In this document: positions 24,581-30,302 of the stretch, in pieces | Position numbering within the stretch: position 1 is the first letter of the stretch | Layout: each line of letters opens with the position of its first letter | Source: Bacteroides sp. | Lineage (GTDB): Bacteria > Bacteroidota > Bacteroidia > Bacteroidales > Bacteroidaceae | NCBI GenBank assembly: GCA_015060705.1 | Contig: SUXY01000036.1 | Location: 1-32,690 of the forward strand | Length of the DNA: 32,690 nt | Direction: 5' to 3' | Notes under the pieces: model-generated | Database searches by the model: none | What the model was told of the DNA's origin: nothing | Seen by the model: only the letters and a program-made list of their open reading frames with translations | Position numbers and translations under genes: made by a program

Positions 24581-25492
24581 TTATTTTTTAGGTCTATCCA
24601 AAAATTTTAATTCCGCTTCCAACATTTCCAGATAAGGCATGGAATAGCCTATGGAATGTGCTTCGGCAATGGCATGGCTGTAAAGATATTCTATTTCCAT
24701 GGGGCGATGAAAATCGTAATCCAACTTCATGGAAGGAGAGTAAGGAGTCATGTTGAGCGTCATTTCAATCATTCGATCGGCAAATGAAGCATCGATATTC
24801 TTTACACCCAAGGCTTGTGCAGCACCAATTACTTCGAGCATCTGACGATGAATGAGTTCACGGGTAGCCGGATGAGCCAAGAGTTGGTCGGTTTGTGTAT
24901 TCAGTGCTACGGTCATTCCATTGAAAGGCATGTTCCATACAGCCTTCTTCCAACGGGCTTCATGATATTCTACTTCGTAGGCCTTGACACCTGCCTGGTT
25001 GAAATCCGCTATCAATTGCTCCATGATTTGAAGATTCTTACACGAATAATTTCCGATATTGATGCTTCCATAGCATTGGTGATTTACACGTCCTGGTTCT
25101 GTCTTCGATGAACAGATGAAAGCCAATCCAGCCGCTAGATAAAGTTCTGGAAATTGCTTTTGGAGTTCCGGTTCCGGACCTATACCATTCTGAATCAGCA
25201 AGACCAATGTTTCTTTATGAAGTAAAGGAGGAAGAAGTTCTTTAAGCAAGTGGTTTCGGGTAGTCTTCAATGCCACGATAACCACATCTGCTTTGGGCAT
25301 ATCTTCTGTATTGTGATACACTTGTGGATGATCAAGGTGAAAAGATCCTTCGCAAGAATCAATTTGCATACCATGTAAGTTGACATATTCATAATCGCTA
25401 TGAAGCAAGAAGTGAACATCACATCCGGCATGAGCCAATTTACCTCCGTAGTAGCTTCCTACGGCACCTGTACCAATGATTGCGTATTTCAT
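24581..25492 (-). CDS. panE: 2-dehydropantoate 2-reductase (ketopantoate reductase)
   Basis: A 303-residue cytoplasmic NADPH enzyme that reduces ketopantoate to pantoate for vitamin B5 and CoA. The N-terminal YAIIGTGAVGSYYGGKLA is the Rossmann GxGxxG motif of PanE/ApbA. IQNGIG and the later EARWKKAVWNMPFN, which contains the conserved Lys, fit the family. The frame extends 14 codons upstream to 25534, but the TACCTTTG promoter box (25523-25530) overlaps that extension, so the ATG at 25492 is used. Members of this fold can act on other ketoacids, so the substrate is likely, not proven. Confidence 0.87.
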   Translation of the reverse strand: MKYAIIGTGAVGSYYGGKLAHAGCDVHFLLHSDYEYVNLHGMQIDSCEGSFHLDHPQVYHNTEDMPKADVVIVALKTTRNHLLKELLPPLLHKETLVLLIQNGIGPEPELQKQFPELYLAAGLAFICSSKTEPGRVNHQCYGSINIGNYSCKNLQIMEQLIADFNQAGVKAYEVEYHEARWKKAVWNMPFNGMTVALNTQTDQLLAHPATRELIHRQMLEVIGAAQALGVKNIDASFADRMIEMTLNMTPYSPSMKLDYDFHRPMEIEYLYSHAIAEAHSIGYSMPYLEMLEAELKFLDRPKK

Positions 25493-25522
25493 AAGCTGTT
25501 TGTTTTTGTTTCTAATGGGTGG

Positions 25523-25530
25523 CAAAGGTA
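25523..25530 (-). promoter_or_regulatory. Promoter -7 box TACCTTTG that fixes the panE start
   Basis: It is an exact TAnnTTTG match 31 nt upstream of the chosen ATG. It lies back to back with the dfx promoter region. Confidence 0.5.
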
Positions 25531-25558
25531 GCAATTATTTGGAAAAATAAAGCACGTG

Positions 25559-25594
25559 ATAAATATTATCTATCCCCCGATAGAAACCATCTGT
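25559..25594 (+). promoter_or_regulatory. OxyR-like operator upstream of dfx
   Basis: ATAA-N7-CTAT-N6-ATAG-N7-CTGT. The CTAT...ATAG pair is exactly that of OxyR sites, and the total spacing equals that in the tpx and ftnA regions. It ends 22 bases before the -7 box and reaches the -33 region, the usual place for an activator. Confidence 0.6.
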
Positions 25595-25616
25595 TGGAGA
25601 TATTTGTTAGAGTATC

Positions 25617-25624
25617 TATATTTG
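25617..25624 (+). promoter_or_regulatory. Promoter -7 box TATATTTG for dfx
   Basis: It is an exact TAnnTTTG match. A GTTG at 25593-25596 is 20 nt upstream (one mismatch to the -33 TTTG). The surrounding ~65 bases are nearly identical to the tpx promoter. Confidence 0.65.
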
Positions 25625-25669
25625 CAACAGAAAAAGAAACAATAACTAACTCATTAAAAAAGAAAAATT

Positions 25670-26044
25670 ATGGCAACAAAATTTTATAAGTGCAACCATT
25701 GTGGTAATGTAATTGAAAAGGTAGTAGATAGCAAAGTTCCGGTAGTATGCTGTGGTGAAAAGATGCAAGAACTGATTCCGAATACGGTTGATGCAAGTGG
25801 CGAAAAGCATGTACCTGTGGTAACTCGTTTGGATGATTGTAGAATTAAGGTGGAAGTGGGTAGCGTGGCTCATCCGATGACTCCCGAACATCACATTTCT
25901 TTCATCTATGTAGAAACTGAAAATGGAGGTATCCGTGTGAACTTGAAAGACAAACCGGAAGCTGTGGTTTGTGTCTGCTCCGAAAAGCCAATTGCTGTGT
26001 ACGAATACTGCAACCTCCACGGATTGTGGAAAACTGAACTCTAA
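25670..26044 (+). CDS. dfx: Desulfoferrodoxin (superoxide reductase)
   Basis: A 124-residue cytoplasmic protein that reduces superoxide to peroxide without making oxygen, used by anaerobes in place of superoxide dismutase. The N-terminal desulforedoxin centre has Cys8, Cys11, Cys27 and Cys28. The catalytic iron site has His47 (EKHVPV), His68 and His74 (VAHPMTPEHH), and Cys114 with His117 (CNLHGLW). Length is normal for the two-domain class. Peroxide made here could be removed by Tpx (encoded 1 kb downstream) and by rubrerythrin. The promoter carries an OxyR-like operator shared with tpx. Confidence 0.97.
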   Translation: MATKFYKCNHCGNVIEKVVDSKVPVVCCGEKMQELIPNTVDASGEKHVPVVTRLDDCRIKVEVGSVAHPMTPEHHISFIYVETENGGIRVNLKDKPEAVVCVCSEKPIAVYEYCNLHGLWKTEL

Positions 26045-26067
26045 ATATAGATAGTTATTATTGATTC

Positions 26068-26099
26068 ATAAGTGGGTGTGCGGAAGCACATCCACTTAT
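26068..26099 (+). terminator. Terminator hairpin, copy 3 of the dispersed repeat family
   Basis: ATAAGTGGGTGTG pairs with CACATCCACTTAT (one G-T wobble) around CGGAAG, followed by a T-run. The right arm contains the stop codon of the convergent esterase, so it can end both transcripts. Confidence 0.8.
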
Positions 26100-26875
26100 T
26101 TTTTCTTCTGACTGAACAACCAACTCATGAAATCAGGTAAATTGAAAGCCGGATTCCAACTTCCATGTGTTGTACCAGGAAATTCCGTATACTTTACATC
26201 GGCTCCGACTGCTTTCAAAGCTTTGTAAGCTTGACGCGAACCATTGATTGGAACTACAGTATCAGCATCTCCATGGAATATGCGGAATTTTACATCTTTA
26301 GCTGCTTTCAGTCGAGTAGGATTTACTGTTCCACAAATAGGAATAGCTGCAGCAAAAACTTCCGGATAACGAATAACCAAATCGTAAGTTCCCATAGCAC
26401 CCATGGAAAGTCCGATAACATAAACTCTTTGTTTATCTACTTGAGGCATGCTCAAGTAGCTGTCAAGCAATTCTTTCAAGATTGTAAAGATTGGAGAAAT
26501 AGGAACATCGAAAGGCATTTGGTTTGGTTCAAAAGAAGACGGACGTTCGGTGTATGCCCAATAGCCGGATTCAGGACATTGTGGAAAAAGTACAAATGCC
26601 GGATAATTCTCACGATTCAACGGATTGAGCCACATCTGACTCCCATGGAACAATTGCTTTTCATTGTCTGAGCCTCGTTCTCCTGCTCCATGCAAGAAGA
26701 GAACCAGCGGATATTTCTCGCCTTCTTTTTCTATTTCCGGACGCAACAAACGATAGTTCAACGAATCTCCTGAAGCAGTTACATATACATTCTTTTCAAA
26801 CTCATTTTGTCCGTAAGCTAACGCAAGCAGCCCCCAGAACATGAACCAAAATACCAGTGCCTTTTTCATATTCAT
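26096..26875 (-). CDS. Exported alpha/beta-hydrolase esterase (prolyl-oligopeptidase/dienelactone-hydrolase-like)
   Basis: A 259-residue exported hydrolase. It has a signal peptide (1-22, ending AYGQ), LFLHGAGERGSD forming the oxyanion region, the nucleophile elbow GLSMGAMG (Ser157), HGDADTVVP with Asp205, and TTHGSW with His237. This layout fits secreted carboxyl-esterases and acetyl/feruloyl-esterase-like proteins of Bacteroidetes; substrates are often ester groups on plant or host polysaccharides, but none can be assigned here. Its stop codon lies inside the terminator hairpin of dfx. It is divergent from tpx; an alternative start is Met3. Confidence 0.8.
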   Translation of the reverse strand: MNMKKALVFWFMFWGLLALAYGQNEFEKNVYVTASGDSLNYRLLRPEIEKEGEKYPLVLFLHGAGERGSDNEKQLFHGSQMWLNPLNRENYPAFVLFPQCPESGYWAYTERPSSFEPNQMPFDVPISPIFTILKELLDSYLSMPQVDKQRVYVIGLSMGAMGTYDLVIRYPEVFAAAIPICGTVNPTRLKAAKDVKFRIFHGDADTVVPINGSRQAYKALKAVGADVKYTEFPGTTHGSWNPAFNLPDFMSWLFSQKKK

Positions 26876-26960
26876 TTGTTTTATGATGATTGGTGAGGTA
26901 AAGTTACTGAATATTCTTCAAGTTTTGCAAATAGAATTCTCAACGATTTTATGGATGATG

Positions 26961-26996
26961 ATAAATTTTATCTATTCCCCTATAAAAACTATCTGT
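26961..26996 (+). promoter_or_regulatory. OxyR-like operator upstream of tpx
   Basis: ATAA-N7-CTAT-N6-ATAA-N7-CTGT. Tetramers, spacing and the 22-base distance to the -7 box are those of the dfx operator. The region also lies upstream of the divergent esterase gene. Confidence 0.6.
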
Positions 26997-27018
26997 TGGA
27001 GATGTTTGTTTGAGTATC

Positions 27019-27026
27019 TATATTTG
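27019..27026 (+). promoter_or_regulatory. Promoter -7 box TATATTTG for tpx
   Basis: It is an exact TAnnTTTG match, preceded by GAGTATC exactly as at dfx. Confidence 0.65.
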
Positions 27027-27050
27027 TATCAAAATTAAAAATGAATCATT

Positions 27051-27557
27051 ATGACTGTACTATTTAAAGGAATTGTCGTTACATTATTAGGAACATTCGT
27101 TACTTCTGGAACAAAGGCTCCAGATTTCAATTTGGTAAAGAATGACTTGAGTGAATATACCTTGAACGAAAATAAAGGAAAATATGTGGTATTGAATATC
27201 TTCCCAAGCTTGGATACCGGTGTTTGTGCCATGTCTGTACGCCGATTTAATCAGATGGCTTCCGAGCTTCCCAACACAACGGTTCTCTGCATTTCGAAGG
27301 ATTTGCCGTTTGCTCAAAGCCGTTTCTGCACGGTAGAAGGTATTGAAAATGTGGTTTCGCTATCCGATTTCCGCAACACCTCTTCATTTGGAGAAACTTA
27401 CGGAGTCTTGATGAAGGATGGTCCGTTGCAAGGCTTGCTTTCCAGAGCCGTGGTAGTCATCAATCCACAAGGCGAAGTCATCTATTCGGAACTTGTACCG
27501 GAAATCACTCAAGAACCGAATTATGAGGCGGTATTGAAGGTGATTCCTAAAGCATAA
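27051..27557 (+). CDS. tpx: Thiol peroxidase
   Basis: A 168-residue atypical 2-Cys peroxiredoxin that reduces hydrogen and lipid peroxides with thioredoxin. The peroxidatic cysteine is Cys59 in PSLDTGVCAMSVRRF, and the resolving one is Cys93 in FAQSRFCTVEG, the usual Tpx spacing. The catalytic Thr (LDTGVC) and Arg are present. The N-terminus (MTVLFKGIVVTLLG) is slightly more hydrophobic than in E. coli Tpx, but no signal peptidase site is seen. The promoter has the operator shared with dfx; a repeat-family hairpin ends the gene. Confidence 0.96.
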   Translation: MTVLFKGIVVTLLGTFVTSGTKAPDFNLVKNDLSEYTLNENKGKYVVLNIFPSLDTGVCAMSVRRFNQMASELPNTTVLCISKDLPFAQSRFCTVEGIENVVSLSDFRNTSSFGETYGVLMKDGPLQGLLSRAVVVINPQGEVIYSELVPEITQEPNYEAVLKVIPKA

Positions 27558-27586
27558 TAACTTAATGCTATTCTTACTAATCAATC

Positions 27587-27627
27587 ATAAGTGGATGTAT
27601 CTTTTTGATATATCCACTTATTTTTTC
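27587..27627 (+). terminator. Terminator hairpin, copy 4 of the dispersed repeat family
   Basis: ATAAGTGGATGTAT pairs with ATATATCCACTTAT (one G-T wobble), followed by six T. The CTTTTTGA loop region is the same as in copy 1 after sulP, while the stem tip differs (TAT/ATA here, GTG/CAC there) in a paired way. Confidence 0.8.
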
Positions 27628-27634
27628 CGTTTTC

Positions 27635-28024
27635 TTATTTCTTTATTACTTTCCAAAATCTTTCTGGTAGATGAATGTTCTCTATCTCTATTGCATTCTT
27701 GAATAATGGTGCTATTTCTTCGGGGGTGAAGCCTGCAATGCCACAACCAATTTCCGTGACGAGAAAAGTCAATTCGGGATGCTCCTTGGCAAAAGCAATG
27801 AATTCATCAACATACGGACGGATTTTTTCAGGACCTCCGTGCATCGTCGGAATACCATAAGTCTGACCTTGAAGACCCACTCCTTGTCCCCAAATAGCTC
27901 CCCATTTCTTATAAGCCAAGTAAGCAGCTCCACCACCATGAGTTCCTTGCAAATTGCTCCCGAAGACGAAGATTTCACCCGGATGCAATTCAGTGATTCG
28001 ATTGGATGTTGTTCTTGTTTCCAT
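27635..28024 (-). CDS. Macro-like domain protein (A1S_2505-type)
   Basis: A 129-residue cytoplasmic protein from the ATG at 28024. EIFVFGSNLQGTHGGGAAYLAY and the later VTEIGCGIAGFTPEEIAPLF match the small macro-like family known from phage and bacterial genomes, with the pattern FVFGSN..G.HG.GAA and IGCGIAG. Macro folds bind ADP-ribose or its derivatives, but for this group no reaction is established. The frame extends 19 codons upstream; the inner start is chosen because the extension (MKSKKDNLLCSKTKKEQEI) is unlike the family and an ACTTTG promoter-like box falls in it. Horizontal spread is possible since relatives occur in phages. Confidence 0.7.
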   Translation of the reverse strand: METRTTSNRITELHPGEIFVFGSNLQGTHGGGAAYLAYKKWGAIWGQGVGLQGQTYGIPTMHGGPEKIRPYVDEFIAFAKEHPELTFLVTEIGCGIAGFTPEEIAPLFKNAIEIENIHLPERFWKVIKK

Positions 28025-28105
28025 AATTTCTTGTTCTTTTTTAGTTTTGGAACAAAGTAGATTATCTTTCTTTGATTTCACAAAAGGTCTTCGTCATTTT
28101 ATTAA

Positions 28106-28954
28106 TCATCTAATTTCAATCCTCGGACGATGCGGAGCAATAGTTGGGTTCGGGAAATTACCATTTCTTATATCTCTTTTAAAAGAATTGTCACGGAATA
28201 TTTCATAAAGTAATCCGCCTACATCCAAACCAAATTTTGCTCCATTATTGAATTTGAAATAAGGCACGGCAATTGGTACGGTTTCCCAGCCACCTCGAAG
28301 CGGATTATAATGACGTTGTACTCCCATTTCCATTCCAAAATGTTCGGACACCTCCATACCAATCGTCCCTCCAAAGTGATAGCTCTGTCTACCAGGTACA
28401 TATCCTGAATGGTATCCACCGAAAACGTTGAATGTCAAACGATCGTTTGACTGATAAGAAAGAGTTCCTGATGCTCCAAACGATTGACCCGTGAAATGGC
28501 TCATGTGCATCTTATTGACATCTATTCCTACCGAAAATGTCCATCGAGGATTAAAAAAATGGATATACGTCAATGAAACATCATTACTTCGTCCAATTCC
28601 AGGAAGACTCTTTTGGTTCCCGGCTCCCATCAGTATTCCATACCGATGGGTAAACAAGATTCCATTGGTATCAAAATCTCCTTTGAACATAGGAGAAGGA
28701 TTGGTATAATAAGGAATCATCAACGAAGTTTTTTGAAAATGAAACGTAATGGAAGAATCTGATGGAAGTGTTTTTGGTAAAGATAGATTTATCGGCTCAT
28801 TTGCCGGAAATAAAAGTGGAGCCATTGACATTTCATCTGATGTTTCTTGCATCATTCGTAAACTATCCCGAACAATACGCAATGTGTCTTCTTGTGCGCA
28901 AATGTTAAGAGCAAAAGAATACATCAGTAGAAACGTAACAATTTTTCCCTTCAT
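28106..28954 (-). CDS. Exported beta-rich protein, unknown function
   Basis: I do not recognise a named family. The 282-residue protein starts with a signal peptide (1-20, ending NICA). Residues ~80-250 alternate aromatic and polar residues with many Gly and Tyr (FNVFGGYHSGYVPGRQSYHF is an example), suggesting beta strands of an outer-membrane or periplasmic protein. The C-terminus (PTIAPHRPRIEIR) lacks the final aromatic residue of classical barrels, so a barrel is not certain. It has its own promoter (TTTG-N20-TATATTTG). Its stop lies 81 bp from the start of the macro-like gene, on the same strand, so the two could be linked. Confidence 0.5.
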   Translation of the reverse strand: MKGKIVTFLLMYSFALNICAQEDTLRIVRDSLRMMQETSDEMSMAPLLFPANEPINLSLPKTLPSDSSITFHFQKTSLMIPYYTNPSPMFKGDFDTNGILFTHRYGILMGAGNQKSLPGIGRSNDVSLTYIHFFNPRWTFSVGIDVNKMHMSHFTGQSFGASGTLSYQSNDRLTFNVFGGYHSGYVPGRQSYHFGGTIGMEVSEHFGMEMGVQRHYNPLRGGWETVPIAVPYFKFNNGAKFGLDVGGLLYEIFRDNSFKRDIRNGNFPNPTIAPHRPRIEIR

Positions 28955-28977
28955 ACAATAATGATTATATTGGATAA

Positions 28978-28985
28978 CAAATATA
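28978..28985 (-). promoter_or_regulatory. Promoter -7 box TATATTTG with TTTG 20 nt upstream
   Basis: TTTG (29006-29009, minus) and TATATTTG at ideal 20-nt spacing. This is one of the best-matching promoters in the window; it serves the exported beta-rich protein. Confidence 0.65.
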
Positions 28986-29043
28986 GGTTGTTCTATCTAA
29001 TTCAACAAACAAATCATAATCAAAATAGGAAATAATATACTTG

Positions 29044-29093
29044 ATGACACAAAAGTTTGTCTCCCCCTTCACAAGGAGAAGGTTAAAGTGTCA
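29044..29093. repeat. Imperfect hairpin between two divergent genes
   Basis: TGACAC (29044-29049) pairs with GTGTCA (29088-29093), and an inner CTCC/GGAG pairing is possible. No T-run follows. It lies in the 277-bp gap 28955-29231, which otherwise holds only two promoters. It could be a decayed repeat or an RNA structure. Confidence 0.3.
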
Positions 29094-29193
29094 ACAGAAA
29101 TATTGTTTCCTCTAAATAGGCTTAATCAAGAAAACGAAACCAATAGACCACCATAATTTGCCAAAAGACCTTGCATGGAACAAACATAGTCGG

Positions 29194-29201
29194 TACTTTT
29201 G
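29194..29201 (+). promoter_or_regulatory. Promoter -7 box TACTTTTG for the efflux operon
   Basis: It is an exact TAnnTTTG match 30 nt before the adaptor ATG. TTGC at 29171-29174 is a weak -33 element at 19 nt. Confidence 0.5.
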
Positions 29202-29231
29202 CGTTAAATAGATTAAAGACTAAACAATTGT

Positions 29232-30302
29232 ATGAAAACACTTTCGCTTTTGTTGGCTGCTTTTCTGATAAGCAGCTTTATCACTTCATGTGGTAAACAA
29301 GTAAAAGATACCGCTTCAATAAAGACCGTAAAGACGGATACCGTCCGCATGGAAGGTAGCCAGACGCTCTTGCAATATCCGGGAAAGGTAAAGGCTTCGG
29401 AAGACATCAGCCTCGCTTTTCGGGTGAGCGGTACGATTCGTAGTATCAAGGTTAAAGACGGACAACCGGTAAGAGCCGGTCAGCTTTTGGCAGAACTGGA
29501 CCCAACGGATTACCAAATCCAACTTGATGCTACCGAAGCCCAATACAAGCAAGTAAAAAGCGAAGCCGAGCGTGTCATTGCCCTCTACAACGATGGAGGT
29601 ACGACTCCCGTGGCTTATGACAAGGCTGTATATGGCTTGAAACAAATCACTGCCCTTTACGAACATCACAAGGACGAACTGGCCTATACCAAGCTCTATG
29701 CTCCTTTCAACGGATATATCCAGAAGCATTTGTTCAAGACACACGAAACCGTTGGAGCAGGTATGCCGGTACTTTCTATGGTAGGACAAGGAGCTCCTGA
29801 GGTAGAAATCAATCTTCCTGCCGCTGAATATATCCGACGCGAACAATTCGGTGATTATCAATGCATGTTTGACATTTATCCAGGAAAGGTTTATCCGCTC
29901 AAATTAATAGGTATTACCCACAAAGCCAATGCCAACCAACTCTACACCATGCGCCTGCAATTGGAAACTGAAGGACTTCCTATGCCTTCGGCTGGAATGA
30001 ATACGATGGTTAGCATCCTATTGAATGATGGAGAAAGTCAAGAAATGAAAGTGGCATCTGGAGCCGTTCTTTTGAATAACGGACAATCGGGTGTATTTGT
30101 CTTTCATCCGCAAGATAGTACGGTGCAATTCAAGAAAGTTGACTTGCTTCGTCTGACTAACGATGGAAAAGCAGTTATCACTTCGTCAGATATCCAATCG
30201 GGTAATATAGTGGTTTCAGCAGGTGTACATAGCATTCGTGAAGGTGAAAAGGTGCGTCCATTGCCTGCTCAAACATTAACCAATGTAGGAGGATTGTTAT
30301 GA
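29232..30302 (+). CDS. RND efflux periplasmic adaptor (membrane fusion protein)
   Basis: A 356-residue lipoprotein with signal peptide and lipobox ITSC (Cys20), so it is anchored at the inner membrane facing the periplasm. VSGTIRSIKVKDGQPVRAGQLLAELDPTDYQ is the lipoyl/biotinyl half of AcrA/MexA-like adaptors. A short helical hairpin and the second lipoyl half (YTKLYAPFNGYIQKHLFKTHETVGAGMPV) follow, then the beta-barrel domain. It would join the RND pump to an outer-membrane channel. Its stop overlaps the pump start (ATGA). Confidence 0.92.
   Translation: MKTLSLLLAAFLISSFITSCGKQVKDTASIKTVKTDTVRMEGSQTLLQYPGKVKASEDISLAFRVSGTIRSIKVKDGQPVRAGQLLAELDPTDYQIQLDATEAQYKQVKSEAERVIALYNDGGTTPVAYDKAVYGLKQITALYEHHKDELAYTKLYAPFNGYIQKHLFKTHETVGAGMPVLSMVGQGAPEVEINLPAAEYIRREQFGDYQCMFDIYPGKVYPLKLIGITHKANANQLYTMRLQLETEGLPMPSAGMNTMVSILLNDGESQEMKVASGAVLLNNGQSGVFVFHPQDSTVQFKKVDLLRLTNDGKAVITSSDIQSGNIVVSAGVHSIREGEKVRPLPAQTLTNVGGLL

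Noticed and set aside
25493..25534. Upstream extension of panE
   Set aside because: Overlaps the TACCTTTG box; PanE proteins begin with the Rossmann strand at MKYAIIG.
29050..29090. Transcription terminator in the gap before the efflux operon
   Set aside because: The CTCC/GGAG pairing is short and no T-run follows on either strand; listed only as an imperfect hairpin.
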